Assembly (NCBI GenBank): GCA_025927835.1
Contig: JAICKR010000008.1
Location: forward strand, 1-42,138
Direction of reading: 5' to 3'
DNA length: 42,138 nt
Origin: Jatrophihabitans sp.
GTDB lineage: Bacteria > Actinomycetota > Actinomycetes > Mycobacteriales > Jatrophihabitantaceae
Shown here: in pieces, positions 14,887 to 24,060 of the stretch
Position numbering within the stretch: position 1 is the first letter of the stretch
Layout: the number at the start of each line of letters is the position of its first letter
Notes under the pieces: generated by a model
What the model saw: only the letters and a program-made list of their open reading frames with translations
What the model was told of the DNA's origin: nothing
Databases searched by the model: none
Translations under genes and position numbers: made by a program

Positions 14887-15768
14887 TCAGCGGCGGGCAC
14901 GCTTGCGGTGTGCCGCGTCCACGATGCTGCCGGCGACGACACCGGCGGTGACGAACGGGACCCACGCCCAGATGAGGATCACGCCGATGCCGCCAGTCAG
15001 CAGCAGGACGGCGACGTAGAGGACGAACGGCACGACGGCCGCGGCGATGACGCGGTTGCGGACGTCGGGCCGCTCACGCAACAGCGCGATGTCGGCAGCC
15101 GTCGACTGGTTGCCGCGCGCGACCGGCGGCCCCCTTCGCCTCGCCTTCTTGGCGGCCTGGGCGTTGGCCTTCGCCGTCTGCTCGGCCTGCTTGGCGCGTT
15201 CGGCCGCATCCCGCTCTTCCTGCTTCGCGCGCTCGGCCGCATCCCGATGTTCCTGTTTGGCGCGCTCGGCCGCGTCCTTCTGTGCAAGCTGCGCTTGTCT
15301 GGCCCGCTCGGCAGCGTCCCGCTGCTCCTGCTTGACGCGCTCGGCCGCGCCCTTCTGTGCAAGCTGCGCTTGCCTGGCCCGCTCGGCAGCGTCCCGCTGT
15401 TCCTGCTTGGCGCGCTCGGCCGCATCCCGCTGTGCTTCCTTGGCCCGCTCCGCGGCGTCCTTCTCCGCCTGCCGCGCCCGCTCGGCCGCCGCCTTCTCCG
15501 CCTGCCTCGCCCGCACCTTGCCGGCCTTGCCGGCTCGCTCGGCCGCGAGGTGTTCCGCGCGCCTGATGCGCTCGGCCTCAGCCCGCTCCTCCTGCTGGAG
15601 CCACTCGGCATGCAGCTGCTCGGCCCGCAGCGCCAGCTCGGCCTGGGTGGCCTCGAGTTCGGCGTCGTCCAGAGCCGCATGCCGACCACGACCCGGGTCG
15701 GCATCGGCGTCGGCGGTCGCGACCTGCGCGACGACGTTCTCGTCGTCGGGTGCCGAGTGCCGACCCAT
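14887..15768 (-). CDS. Repeat-rich coiled-coil protein with C-terminal membrane segments
   Basis: Encodes 293 residues. After an acidic N-terminus (MGRHSAPDDENVV), residues about 50-205 form a long Ala/Glu/Arg/Lys/Gln helix built on an 11-residue repeat (AERAKQEQRDA and variants), which would make a coiled coil or single alpha-helix. The C-terminus has two hydrophobic segments (VVPFVLYVAVLLLTGGIG and WVPFVTAGVVAGSIV) and a basic tail. It looks like a rod held at the membrane, with the rod in the cytoplasm since no signal peptide exists. No family recognised; the low-complexity rod makes homology searches unreliable. A 75-bp tandem duplication lies in the rod. Confidence 0.75.
   Translation of the reverse strand: MGRHSAPDDENVVAQVATADADADPGRGRHAALDDAELEATQAELALRAEQLHAEWLQQEERAEAERIRRAEHLAAERAGKAGKVRARQAEKAAAERARQAEKDAAERAKEAQRDAAERAKQEQRDAAERARQAQLAQKGAAERVKQEQRDAAERARQAQLAQKDAAERAKQEHRDAAERAKQEERDAAERAKQAEQTAKANAQAAKKARRRGPPVARGNQSTAADIALLRERPDVRNRVIAAAVVPFVLYVAVLLLTGGIGVILIWAWVPFVTAGVVAGSIVDAAHRKRARR
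15276..15425. repeat. 75-bp tandem duplication inside the coiled-coil gene
   Basis: Two adjacent 75-bp units (15276-15350 and 15351-15425) both start ccttctgtgcaagctgcg. By eye they differ at only five positions. Each encodes 25 residues of the helical rod, so the reading frame is kept. Shorter 33-bp periodicity (11 residues) flanks them on both sides. Confidence 0.8.
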
Positions 15769-15822
15769 TGGGCCAGTCTTTCAAATGCGGACGAGCTGGA
15801 GCCGTGCCGCTCCGATCCCGTC

Positions 15823-15828
15823 TAGACT
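15823..15828 (+). promoter_or_regulatory. -10 element of the zinc-protease-like lipoprotein gene
   Basis: TAGACT fits TANNNT well. Transcription would start near 15835, giving a leader of about 25 nt containing the Shine-Dalgarno gcaggaggggg (15846-15856). No convincing -35 is seen. Confidence 0.5.
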
Positions 15829-15860
15829 GCCCGCATTCCGCGCCGCAGGAGGGGGCCGTC

Positions 15861-17321
15861 GTGGCTGGAGGTCTGCGTCCGAAATTCCGCATCACTGCGC
15901 TGGCCGCGATCGCCGCGTTGACGCTTGCCGGCTGCGCGAGCGTGGTGAACGGCAACCCGAGCGTGGGCAACGCGCCCGACGCGAAGCTGGACGTACACGG
16001 CGACAGCGGCAGCTCGTTCGACACAGCGGTCAAGAACGCGCTGAGCGACGTCCTCGACTACTGGGCCGGCGCCTACCCGAAGGTCTCCGGCGGCCGCGCG
16101 CTGCCGCCGCTCAAGGGCGGGCTCTACTCGGTCGACGGCCTGGAGGTCGCCAACACGAAGGAGCTCGGCGCCGCGAGCACCGAGGCGTGCGCGAAGCGCA
16201 ATCCGAACTTCATCATCGACAACGGTGCGTTCTGCGGGCTCGACGACTCGATCATCTGGGACCGCGCGCCGACCCACCTGTTCGCCCAGCTCGCGCAGAA
16301 GTACGGACCGCTGATGGTCGCGCTGATCTTCGCGCACGAGGTCGGGCACGCCATCAGCCACCGGCTGGGCTTCTTCGACGAGGCGACTGCGACCATCGAG
16401 CTCGAGTCCCAGGCCGACTGCGCGGCCGGCTCATGGGTGGCGTGGGCGTTGCAGGGCAATGCCGCGCACTTCCGCGACATCACGCCGCAGAAGGTCGACG
16501 ACGCGCTCGAGGGCTTCCTCGACGGTCGCGACTCGACGCCGGGCACCCCGGACGACATCTCGCACGGCAACGGCTTCGACCGGCTCTCCGCGCTCGCCGA
16601 CGGCATCGACAAAGGCCCGACCTACTGCTACTCGGACGGCTACTTCGCGTCCCGGACGTTCACCGAGCGCCCGTTCCGCACGCAGGCGGAGTACGAGGGT
16701 GGCGACAACACCCCGCTCGAGAACGTGCTCGACACGTCGTCGGACAACTTCATCGTCAACGACCTCAACCGGTTCTGGACGGGCGCCGCACAGCTCGTCA
16801 ACAAGACGTTCACGCCGGTCAAGATCGCGTCCGCCCCGCACCCGCCGTGCGCCGCGACGGGCGTCAAGTTCGGGTACTGCGCGAACGCCAACACCGTCTA
16901 CTTCGACCCGTCGTTCGCCAGCTCGGCCTACAACAGCCTGCCGGCCGTCGAGTTCGACGAGAACACCGGCAACGTGAAGCTGGTCAGCAACACGCCTGCC
17001 GACTTCGCGCTCGGTGTGCTGTTCGCGATCGGGTGGGGCATGGCGGTGCGGCATCAGCTCTTCGCGCGCGACACGACCGGCAAGGACGCACTGGTGGCGG
17101 CGATCTGCTACACCGGCGCGTACGCGAAGGACGTCAACGTCGATCCGGAGACGCACAAGGACAAGGACCTCACGCTGTCTCCCGCCGACCTCGACGAGGC
17201 GAGTTCGGCCATGCTCGACCAGGTCGGGCGGGCGGCGGCGTTCGGGGCGCGCGACACGACCGGCCTCGACCGCATCCAGGCGTTCGTCAAGGGCTACCGT
17301 GGCGGGCTCTCGGTCTGCTGA
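15861..17321 (+). CDS. Putative zinc metallopeptidase lipoprotein (LpqM-like)
   Basis: Encodes 486 residues from the GTG at 15861, chosen for the Shine-Dalgarno 5-10 bp upstream and the clean signal sequence. The lipobox LTLAGC puts the lipidated Cys near residue 28. HEVGH (159-163, in FAHEVGHAISH) and ELESQAD (E182, D186) form a gluzincin-type active site, the second glutamate being the likely third zinc ligand. Substrate and cleavage role outside the membrane are unknown. Paired cysteines suggest disulfides, as expected of an exported protein. The open frame upstream (to 15750) runs over the divergent gene and is rejected. Confidence 0.8.
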   Translation: MAGGLRPKFRITALAAIAALTLAGCASVVNGNPSVGNAPDAKLDVHGDSGSSFDTAVKNALSDVLDYWAGAYPKVSGGRALPPLKGGLYSVDGLEVANTKELGAASTEACAKRNPNFIIDNGAFCGLDDSIIWDRAPTHLFAQLAQKYGPLMVALIFAHEVGHAISHRLGFFDEATATIELESQADCAAGSWVAWALQGNAAHFRDITPQKVDDALEGFLDGRDSTPGTPDDISHGNGFDRLSALADGIDKGPTYCYSDGYFASRTFTERPFRTQAEYEGGDNTPLENVLDTSSDNFIVNDLNRFWTGAAQLVNKTFTPVKIASAPHPPCAATGVKFGYCANANTVYFDPSFASSAYNSLPAVEFDENTGNVKLVSNTPADFALGVLFAIGWGMAVRHQLFARDTTGKDALVAAICYTGAYAKDVNVDPETHKDKDLTLSPADLDEASSAMLDQVGRAAAFGARDTTGLDRIQAFVKGYRGGLSVC

Positions 17322-17845
17322 ACGGATTCCGCACCCGACGCGGCGGCGCGCTCGACCGCATCCAGCAGGCCGGCGCAGCTGCGCTCAACCTGCTCGAGCA
17401 CCTCGGCGAAGCCGCCACGCCCGCCGTAGTACGGGTCTGCGACGTCCAGATCGTCGGCGCCTGCTCGCTGCGGGTCGAAGGCACGCAGCATCACGATCTT
17501 CGCGCGCGCAGACTCGACATCTGCTGTCTCGGCGGCGAGCCACCAGAGCACATCGCGATGCCCGGCGTCCAGCGCGACGACGAGGTCGAACTCGGCGAAG
17601 TCGGCCGGCCGGAACTGCCGCGCGACGTGTCGCGGTACCTGATAGCCCGCGTCGGCGAGCGTCCGCCGCGAGCGCTCGTCCATGTCATCGCCCGCGTGCC
17701 ACGACCCGGTGCCGGCACTGACCGCATGCACGAGACCGTCGCGGCCGGAGTCGGCGGCGTGATGGTTGAGGACGGCCTCGGCCGTGGGTGATCGACAGAT
17801 GTTGCCCGAGCACACGAAGCACACCCGGACCGGATAGCTGAGCAC
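17294..17845 (-). CDS. Low-molecular-weight protein tyrosine phosphatase
   Basis: Encodes 183 residues from a GTG. The P-loop C12-SGNIC-R18-SP is the CX5R active site right after the first strand (VRVCFVCSGNICRSP), and D137 in DVADPYYGG is the general acid. This is the arsenate-reductase-like LMW-PTP fold, dephosphorylating tyrosine on proteins; mycobacterial PtpA is the best-known relative. The length is slightly above the usual 150-165, mainly from the C-terminus. CAGACT lies 6 nt before the start, a TANNNT-like hexamer with the first base changed. The 3' end overlaps the LpqM-like gene by 28 bp. Confidence 0.92.
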   Translation of the reverse strand: MLSYPVRVCFVCSGNICRSPTAEAVLNHHAADSGRDGLVHAVSAGTGSWHAGDDMDERSRRTLADAGYQVPRHVARQFRPADFAEFDLVVALDAGHRDVLWWLAAETADVESARAKIVMLRAFDPQRAGADDLDVADPYYGGRGGFAEVLEQVERSCAGLLDAVERAAASGAESVQQTESPPR

Positions 17846-17917
17846 CGGCCCAGTCTGGCAAACCGGAAACCGATATTGATCCAGAGCGCCGCGAGGCTCG
17901 TGAGTAGGTTCGAAGCC

Positions 17918-19426
17918 ATGCCTGCCGACATCGATCCGTCGTTCCTCGCCATGCCGGCGCGCGGGCTCGCGGCCGCCGCACTCGAGCGCGCGCAAGCGCT
18001 CGGCGCCGAGCATGCCGACTTCCGGCTGGAGCGCGTCCGCACCGCCCGGCTCGCCCTGCGCGACGGCGGGCTCGACTCGTCCTCCGACGGCGAGGACGTC
18101 GGCCTCGCCGTGCGCGTCGTCCATGACGGCACCTGGGGTTTCGCGAGCGGCATCACCCGCACCCCCGAGGCCGCGGCCGCGCTCGCCGAGCAGGCGGTGG
18201 CCACCGCCAAGGTGAGCCGGGTGCTGAGCAACGAGCCGGTCGAGCTCGCCGCCGAGCCGGTCTACGCGGACGCGGTGTGGGTGTCCTCGTACGAGACGAA
18301 CCCGTTCGACGTGCCCGAAGCCGAACGCGTCGCCCGGCTGGGGGAGCTGTCGGAGCGGCTGCTCGCCTCCGACGGCGTCGACCACGTCGACGCGCATCTC
18401 ATGCAAGTCCTGGAGAACAAGTTCTACGCCGACACGGCGGGCACGATGACCACGCAGCAGCGGGTGCGGCTGCACACCGAGTTCACCGCGGTCAACGTCG
18501 ACCGCGGCGCCGGATCGTTCTCGTCCATGCGCACACTGGCGCCGCCGGTCGGCCGTGGCTGGGAGTACATGACCGGCACCGGGTGGGACTGGGACGCGGA
18601 GATCGCGGAACTGCCGGGGCTGCTCATGGAGCACGTCAAGGCACCCAGCGTCGAACCCGGCAGCTACGACCTCGTCATCCACCCGTCCAACCTGTGGCTG
18701 ACGATCCACGAGTCGATCGGGCACGCAACCGAACTCGACCGCGCGCTCGGCTACGAGGCGGCGTACGCGGGCACCAGCTTCGCCACGCTCGACAAGCTCA
18801 ACGAACTGCAGTACGGCAGCGGCGTCATGAACATCACCGGCGACCGGGTCGTCGAGCACGGACTGGCCACGATCGGCTACGACGACGAGGGCGTGGCCGG
18901 TCAGCAGTTCGACATCGTGCGCGACGGCGTCCTCGTCGGCTACCAGCTCAACCGGCAGATGGCACACGCGAACGACTTCGGTCGGTCGAACGGCTGCGCG
19001 TTCGCCGACTCCTCCGGACACATCCCGCTGCAGCGCATGGCGAACGTGTCATTGCAACCCGGGCCCGAAGGGCCGAGCCTCGACGAGCTGATCGGCGGGG
19101 TCGAACGCGGCATCCTCATCAAGGGCGACCGCTCGTGGTCGATCGACATGCAGCGGTTCAACTTCCAGTTCACCGGTCAGCAGTTCCACCGCATCCAGAA
19201 CGGCAAGCTCGTCGGCCAGCTGCGCGACGTCGCCTACCAGGCGACGACGACCGACTTCTGGGGCTCGATGGAGGCCGTCGGCGGCCCGCAGACCTACGTG
19301 CTCGGTGGGGCGTTCAACTGCGGCAAGGGCCAACCCGGCCAGGTCGCGGCCGTCTCGCACGGCTGCCCCGCCGCGCTGTTCCGCGGTGTGAACGTGCTCA
19401 ACGCGAAGAAGGAAGGCGGACGATGA
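17918..19426 (+). CDS. tldD: TldD family metalloprotease subunit
   Basis: Encodes 502 residues. The motif HESIGH (H264, E265, H269) is the HExxxH zinc site of TldD, and the C-terminal VSHGCPAALFRGV carries C483, the likely third ligand. TldD with TldE forms a heterodimeric protease that trims unfolded peptides, including modified peptides and antitoxins in other bacteria. The ATG at 17918 is preferred over an open frame to 17876 because TAGGTT (17905-17910) lies 7 nt upstream, giving a leaderless message. It overlaps the tldE start by 4 bp. Confidence 0.94.
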   Translation: MPADIDPSFLAMPARGLAAAALERAQALGAEHADFRLERVRTARLALRDGGLDSSSDGEDVGLAVRVVHDGTWGFASGITRTPEAAAALAEQAVATAKVSRVLSNEPVELAAEPVYADAVWVSSYETNPFDVPEAERVARLGELSERLLASDGVDHVDAHLMQVLENKFYADTAGTMTTQQRVRLHTEFTAVNVDRGAGSFSSMRTLAPPVGRGWEYMTGTGWDWDAEIAELPGLLMEHVKAPSVEPGSYDLVIHPSNLWLTIHESIGHATELDRALGYEAAYAGTSFATLDKLNELQYGSGVMNITGDRVVEHGLATIGYDDEGVAGQQFDIVRDGVLVGYQLNRQMAHANDFGRSNGCAFADSSGHIPLQRMANVSLQPGPEGPSLDELIGGVERGILIKGDRSWSIDMQRFNFQFTGQQFHRIQNGKLVGQLRDVAYQATTTDFWGSMEAVGGPQTYVLGGAFNCGKGQPGQVAAVSHGCPAALFRGVNVLNAKKEGGR

Positions 19427-20817
19427 GCCGAGCGCAGGAGCTCGTCGAGGCGGCACTGACCGCGTCCAAGGCCGACGGCTGCATCGTCATCGGCGCCGAC
19501 CACACCGAGACCAACCTGCGGTGGGCGGGCAACACGCTCACGACGAACGGACAGATGCGCTCGCGCTCGCTGACCGTCATCTCCACCTTCGACCGGGGCA
19601 GCGGCACCAGCGCGGGCGTCGTGACCCGCGCAGTGAGCACGGTCGACGAGGTCGCCGATCTGGTACAGGCCTCCGAAGCCGCCGGGCGTGACGAGGGCGT
19701 CGCGGACGACGCGAGCCCGCTCGTCGAGCCGTACGAGTCCGGTGACGACTGGGACGCCGATCCGGCCGAGACCTCGGTCGAGGTGTTCGACGCGTTCGCG
19801 CCGGCGCTCGGCGCGGTGATGGGGCGCTGGCGTGACGGCAACCGGCTGCTGTTCGGCTTCGCCGAGCACCAGATGTCGTCGTACTTCCTCGCGACGTCGA
19901 CCGGCTTGCGCCGGCGCTTCGACCAGCCGCAGGGCCGGCTCGAACTCAACGGCAAGTCCGACGACTACCAGCGCTCGGCGTGGTCGGGCGTGCACACCCG
20001 CGACTTCACCGACGTCGACATCACCGCCGCGGCGGAGAACCTCGAGGAACGGCTCGGCTGGGCGGAGAAACGCGTCGACCTCCCGGCCGGGCGCTACGAG
20101 ACGATCCTGCCGCCGACCGCCGTCGCGGACCTGATGATCTACGCCTACTGGACCGGTTCGGCCCGCGATGCCGACGAGGGGCGCAACGTGTACGCGTCGC
20201 CGACCGGCGGCACCCGCATCGGCGAGCAGATCTCCACGCTGCCGATGACGCTGCGCTCCGATCCGGCCGAGCCGGGGCTCGAGTGCCCGCCGTTCGAGAT
20301 CGTCACCGCGTCCGAGGGCGGGCTGCAGTCGGTGTTCGACAACGGGCACCCGTCACGTGCCACCCGCTGGATCGACGAGGGCAAGCTGGCCGACCTCATC
20401 CGCACCAGGGCGTGGGCGCGCAAGTCGTCGAGCGAGTCCCGGTCGTTCATCGACAACCTGATCTTGGAGGGAGCCGACGGCGGGGCCGGGCGGTCGATCG
20501 AGGACATGGTCGCGTCGACCGAGCGCGGGCTGCTGCTCACGTGCCTTTGGTACATCCGCGAGGTCGACCCGCAGACGCTGCTGCTGACCGGACTCACCCG
20601 TGACGGCGTCTACCTCGTCGAGGACGGCGAGGTGCGCGGCGCGGTGAACAACTTCCGGTTCAACGAGTCGCCACTGAGCCTGCTGCGGCGGGCGAGCGAG
20701 GTCGGCCGAACCGCGCACACGCTGTCCCGCGAGTGGAGCGACTACTTCATGCGCACTGCGATGCCGCCACTGCGGATCCCGGACTTCAACATGTCCACCG
20801 TCAGCAAGGCACTGTGA
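19423..20817 (+). CDS. tldE: TldE/PmbA family metalloprotease partner subunit
   Basis: Encodes 464 residues from an ATG overlapping the tldD stop (ATGA). It shares the TldD/PmbA fold (GNTLTTNGQMRSRSLTV, SRSFIDNLILEGADGG, GLLLTCLWYIREVDPQTLLL) but has no HExxxH, as expected of the non-catalytic partner. It completes the channel that feeds peptide to the zinc of TldD. Strict overlap implies equal production. No RiPP precursor or toxin-antitoxin pair is visible beside the two genes, so a general peptide-turnover role is more likely than a dedicated maturation system. Confidence 0.93.
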   Translation: MSRAQELVEAALTASKADGCIVIGADHTETNLRWAGNTLTTNGQMRSRSLTVISTFDRGSGTSAGVVTRAVSTVDEVADLVQASEAAGRDEGVADDASPLVEPYESGDDWDADPAETSVEVFDAFAPALGAVMGRWRDGNRLLFGFAEHQMSSYFLATSTGLRRRFDQPQGRLELNGKSDDYQRSAWSGVHTRDFTDVDITAAAENLEERLGWAEKRVDLPAGRYETILPPTAVADLMIYAYWTGSARDADEGRNVYASPTGGTRIGEQISTLPMTLRSDPAEPGLECPPFEIVTASEGGLQSVFDNGHPSRATRWIDEGKLADLIRTRAWARKSSSESRSFIDNLILEGADGGAGRSIEDMVASTERGLLLTCLWYIREVDPQTLLLTGLTRDGVYLVEDGEVRGAVNNFRFNESPLSLLRRASEVGRTAHTLSREWSDYFMRTAMPPLRIPDFNMSTVSKAL

Positions 20818-20964
20818 GAACGGCTTCGTGACGTCCCCGATGTGATCTTGGGAATTTGTTCGGGACGGGCGCGCGCGGCCACCCGCACGCAGGCCCGTAA
20901 ACAGGCGAGTCGCGCGTCAAACGCGATGTCCATGTGAGGTTTCCCGCACGCCGACAATTAGGCC

Positions 20965-20989
20965 TGAAAGCGCTCTCGGGAGTTACCGT
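20965..20989 (+). promoter_or_regulatory. Candidate pckG promoter with a LacI-family-like operator half-match
   Basis: TGAAAGCGCTCTC (20965-20977) closely resembles the catabolite/LacI-type palindrome TGAAANCGNTTTCA, although the right end is imperfect. TACCGT (20984-20989) is a possible -10, giving a leader of about 75 nt to pckG. The rest of the 252-bp gap (20818-21069) holds no other feature I can support. Confidence 0.4.
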
Positions 20990-21010
20990 ACGAACAACCC
21001 AATCAAGGAC

Positions 21011-21047
21011 CGCACGGGCTTCGCGCCCGGTGCGTCGACCTTTGTTT
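21011..21047 (+). promoter_or_regulatory. Hairpin plus T-rich run in the pckG leader
   Basis: CGCACGGGC (21011-21019) pairs with GCCC-G-GTGCG (21025-21034, one bulged G) around the loop ttcgc, followed by cctttgttt. It lies between the presumed transcription start and the Shine-Dalgarno (gaggag, 21054-21059), so it could attenuate transcription or protect the mRNA end. Confidence 0.35.
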
Positions 21048-21069
21048 GACCGGCGAGGAGAGTTCGCAT

Positions 21070-22899
21070 ATGACGGCAAGCACGATCCCGGGTCTCGATA
21101 CCGCGCCAACCACCCACGCGGGGCTGCTCGCCTGGGTCCGCGAGACGGCCGAGCTCACCGAGCCGGACCGGGTCGAGTGGGTCGACGGCTCGCCCGAGGA
21201 GTGGACGCGCATCACCGACCTGCTCGTCGAGAGCGGCACGTTCGTGCGACTGGACGACGACAAGAAGCCGAACTCGTTCTGGTGTGCTTCCGACCCGACG
21301 GACGTCGCCCGCGTCGAGGACCGGACCTTCATCTGCAGCCGCGATCCGCGTGACGCCGGGGCCACCAACAACTGGATGGACCCGGACGACATGAAGGCGA
21401 TCCTCGTGGAGCGCTTCCGCGGGTCGATGCGTGGCCGAACGATGTACGTGCTGCCCTACTGCATGGGCCCGCTGACCGCGGACGAGCCGATGCTCGGCGC
21501 CGAGATCACCGACTCGCCCTACGTGATCGCGTCGATGCACATCATGACCCGGCTCGGCACGAAGGCGCTCGAGCTGTTCACGAAGGACGGCGTCGAGCAG
21601 CCGTTCGTGCCCGGCCTGCACTCGGTCGGCGCGCCGCTCGAGGACGGCCAGCAGGACGTGGCGTGGCCGTGCAACGACACCAAGTACATCGTGCACTTCC
21701 CCGAGGAGCGGCTGATCTGGTCGTACGGCTCGGGCTACGGCGGCAATGCGCTGCTCGGCAAGAAGTGCTACTCGCTGCGCATCGCCTCGGTGAAGGCGCG
21801 CGACGAGGGCTGGATGGCCGAGCACATGCTCATCGCGAAGGTCACCTCGCCGGAGAAGAAGGCGTACTACATCGCCGCGGCGTTCCCGTCGGCGTGCGGC
21901 AAGACGAACCTAGCGATGCTCGAGCCGACGCTGCCCGGCTGGAAGGTCGAGACGATCGGCGACGACATCGCCTGGATCCGTGTCGGCGACGACGGCCGCT
22001 TCTATGCGGTGAACCCGGAGAACGGTTTCTTCGGCGTCGCGCCGGGCACCGACTACCACACGAACCCGAACGCGATGCGCACCATCGCCAAGGGCTCGTC
22101 GATCTTCACCAACGTCGCGCTCACCGACGACAAAGACATCTGGTGGGAGGGCATGGGCGAGCCGCCCGCGCACCTGACGTCGTGGAAGAAGCAGGATTGG
22201 ACGCCAGGGTCGCCGGAACTTGCCGCGCACCCGAACTCGCGCTACTGCACGCCGATCAGCCAGTGCGAGACCCGTGCGCCGGAATGGGACGACCCGAAGG
22301 GTGTGCCGCTGGACGCGATCTTCTTCGGCGGCCGGCGCCGCGACACGGTGCCGCTCGTGACCGAGGCGCGCGACTGGCAGCACGGCGTGTTCATGGGCGC
22401 GACGCTGTCCTCCGAGACCACCGCCGCGGCCACCGGCCAGGTCGGCGTGGTGCGGCGTGACCCGATGGCGATGCTGCCGTTCATCGGCTACAACGCCGGC
22501 GACTACTTCGCGCACTGGATCCAGATGGGCAAGGGCGCGGACGCGGTCAAGCTGCCCAAGATCTTCTACGTCAACTGGTTCCGCCGCGACGACGACGGCA
22601 AGTTCGTGTGGCCCGGATTCGGCGAGAACATCCGGGTCATCAAGTGGGCGCTGGAGCGCATCGAGGGCAAGGCCGCCGCGGTCGACACCCCGATCGGCCG
22701 GGTGCCGTCCCCCGACTCGCTCGATGTCGAGGGCCTCGACATGGACGAGAAGGATCTGCTCGACGCGCTCACGGTGAACGTGGCCGAGTGGCAGAGCGAG
22801 ATCCCGCTCATCGAGGAGTGGTTCGACAAGATCGGCGCCGCGCTGCCGTCCTCGATGCGCGACGAGCTCGACGCCCTCAAGCTCCGCCTGGAGTCCTGA
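21070..22899 (+). CDS. pckG: Phosphoenolpyruvate carboxykinase (GTP)
   Basis: Encodes 609 residues, the normal length of GTP-type PEPCK. The kinase loop [12 protein letters not shown] (272-283, K278) carries the class-specific cysteine C276; [20 protein letters not shown] and [13 protein letters not shown] are also diagnostic. It converts oxaloacetate and GTP to PEP and CO2, the entry to gluconeogenesis, and can run in reverse as an anaplerotic step. The ATG at 21070 has gaggag 10 bp upstream. The final 23 bp overlap the convergent NUDIX gene. A possible operator and a leader hairpin precede it. Confidence 0.97.
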   Translation: MTASTIPGLDTAPTTHAGLLAWVRETAELTEPDRVEWVDGSPEEWTRITDLLVESGTFVRLDDDKKPNSFWCASDPTDVARVEDRTFICSRDPRDAGATNNWMDPDDMKAILVERFRGSMRGRTMYVLPYCMGPLTADEPMLGAEITDSPYVIASMHIMTRLGTKALELFTKDGVEQPFVPGLHSVGAPLEDGQQDVAWPCNDTKYIVHFPEERLIWSYGSGYGGNALLGKKCYSLRIASVKARDEGWMAEHMLIAKVTSPEKKAYYIAAAFPSACGKTNLAMLEPTLPGWKVETIGDDIAWIRVGDDGRFYAVNPENGFFGVAPGTDYHTNPNAMRTIAKGSSIFTNVALTDDKDIWWEGMGEPPAHLTSWKKQDWTPGSPELAAHPNSRYCTPISQCETRAPEWDDPKGVPLDAIFFGGRRRDTVPLVTEARDWQHGVFMGATLSSETTAAATGQVGVVRRDPMAMLPFIGYNAGDYFAHWIQMGKGADAVKLPKIFYVNWFRRDDDGKFVWPGFGENIRVIKWALERIEGKAAAVDTPIGRVPSPDSLDVEGLDMDEKDLLDALTVNVAEWQSEIPLIEEWFDKIGAALPSSMRDELDALKLRLES

Positions 22900-23428
22900 G
22901 GTCGTAGAGCGCGAGCGCGGCGACGCTGTGGGCGTCGGCGAGCTCGCCGCGCCTGACCATGTCGCGCACGTCGGCGACCGAGCGCCATTCGTGGATCATG
23001 TCCGCTTCGGTGATCTCTCGCGCGGCCTCTCCGGCGGTGAGATCGGACGCGAGGAACACGTCGTAGGCCTGGGACGAGAACCCGTACGCGGCGTAGAGCC
23101 GACCGAGGTGGACGAGCGAACCCGCGGTGAAGCCGGTCTCCTCGCGTAATTCGAGCGCGGCAAGTTCCTCCGGAGTGCCGGACTTGCCATGTGACCAGCC
23201 GCCCTGCGGGAACTCCCACTCGCGTCGCAGCACGGGGTAGCGGAACTGCTCGACCAGCCAGAAGCCGTCGTCGGCGTAGGGCAGCACGACGGCGAAATCC
23301 TGCTTGTCGATGACCGTGTACGTACCGCGCGCGCCGGAAGGGAACTCGACCTCGTCCTCGCGTACCCGAAGCCACGGAGTCCGGTGCACCTCGGTCGTCG
23401 ACAGTTGCTTGATCTCGCCGGTCGTCAC
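22877..23428 (-). CDS. NUDIX domain-containing hydrolase
   Basis: Encodes 183 residues. [30 protein letters not shown] (73-100) is the NUDIX region. E93, E96 and E97 of the metal-binding RExxEE core are kept, but its first Arg is Leu (L92) and the GX5E glutamate position reads Gly (G84), so the box is a variant. The pattern [15 protein letters not shown] upstream resembles ADP-ribose/nucleoside-diphosphate-sugar pyrophosphatases. The substrate is uncertain. It starts at the stop of the P-loop kinase gene (ATGA overlap), so it is the second gene of a two-gene operon. Confidence 0.88.
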   Translation of the reverse strand: MTTGEIKQLSTTEVHRTPWLRVREDEVEFPSGARGTYTVIDKQDFAVVLPYADDGFWLVEQFRYPVLRREWEFPQGGWSHGKSGTPEELAALELREETGFTAGSLVHLGRLYAAYGFSSQAYDVFLASDLTAGEAAREITEADMIHEWRSVADVRDMVRRGELADAHSVAALALYDLRTPGGA

Positions 23429-24057
23429 GTCAGCAACTGTGCCGTATCGACGATGAGATCGGCGCGCACCCGTGACGCAGCGACCAACCGCGCGTTGTCA
23501 CCGTCGCTGCCCTCGGTCGCGCGCTGCCACGCCTCGCCGGGCGTGCGTCCGAACTCGACGTGCCGCGCGACGAGCCGTGCGAGCCGGACGTCCTCGGCCA
23601 CCTCGGCGAACCAGACCTCGTCCATCAGCTCCTTGGCCTGCGACCACGGTGGCGCATCGAGCAGCAGGTAGTTGCCCTCGACGATCACCAGCGGCGCATC
23701 GACCGGCACCGCGATCGCGCCGGGCACCGGCTCTTCGCGGGAGCGGTCGAAGCCGGGTGCGTGCACCGTCGCCGCGCCGCGAAGCTCGCGCAGCAGCCCG
23801 ACGAAGCCGGCCGCGTCGAACGTACGCGGTGTGCCCCGCTCCGCCACCCACCCGTGCGCGGCGAGTTCGGCGGTCGTGAGGTGGAAACCGTCCATCGGCA
23901 CGACGACCGAGGCCGCGTTCGCGACGGCCAGCCGGGCGGCGAGCGTCGACTTGCCGGCACCGGGCGCGCCCGCGATGCCGAGCACGGTGCGGCCCGGCCG
24001 GGCGGCCAGCGCGGCGGCCCGCTCGAGGGTGCTCGGCACCGACTGAGCATCCGCCAT
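23425..24057 (-). CDS. Nucleoside/nucleotide kinase family P-loop protein (uridine-kinase/PanK-like fold)
   Basis: Encodes 210 residues from the ATG at 24057. Walker A GAPGAGKS (30-37) is near the N-terminus. VVPMDGFHLTTAEL is the phosphoribulokinase/uridine-kinase strand with its catalytic Asp, followed by RGTPRTFDAAGF and IVEGNYLLLD, typical of the YggC/FrcK-like group. It probably phosphorylates a small sugar, nucleoside or pantothenate-like compound. The frame extends upstream to 24192, but that runs over the HelR start and is rejected. Overlap with the NUDIX gene suggests the pair act on related phosphorylated metabolites. Confidence 0.85.
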   Translation of the reverse strand: MADAQSVPSTLERAAALAARPGRTVLGIAGAPGAGKSTLAARLAVANAASVVVPMDGFHLTTAELAAHGWVAERGTPRTFDAAGFVGLLRELRGAATVHAPGFDRSREEPVPGAIAVPVDAPLVIVEGNYLLLDAPPWSQAKELMDEVWFAEVAEDVRLARLVARHVEFGRTPGEAWQRATEGSDGDNARLVAASRVRADLIVDTAQLLT

Positions 24058-24060
24058 AAC

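Noticed and set aside
15170-15560. CRISPR-like or microsatellite array suggested by periodic GC-rich repeats
   Set aside because: The periodicity is 33 and 75 bp, stays in frame and encodes a helical heptad-like rod. There are no distinct spacers, so it is a coding repeat.
15047-17791. 914-residue plus-strand open frame covering three genes
   Set aside because: It reads through the repeat-rich coiled-coil gene in antisense and a shadow frame of the lipoprotein gene; composition is Arg/Ala/Ser-only and no domain is visible.
17846-19021. Extension of the tyrosine phosphatase to a 575-residue protein
   Set aside because: The added part is antisense to tldD. LMW-PTPs begin just before the CX5R loop, as here from 17845.
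19423-21069. Possible RiPP precursor near tldD/tldE
   Set aside because: I looked for a short Cys/Ser/Thr-rich ORF with a Shine-Dalgarno after tldE and found none; the gap is better explained as pckG regulation.
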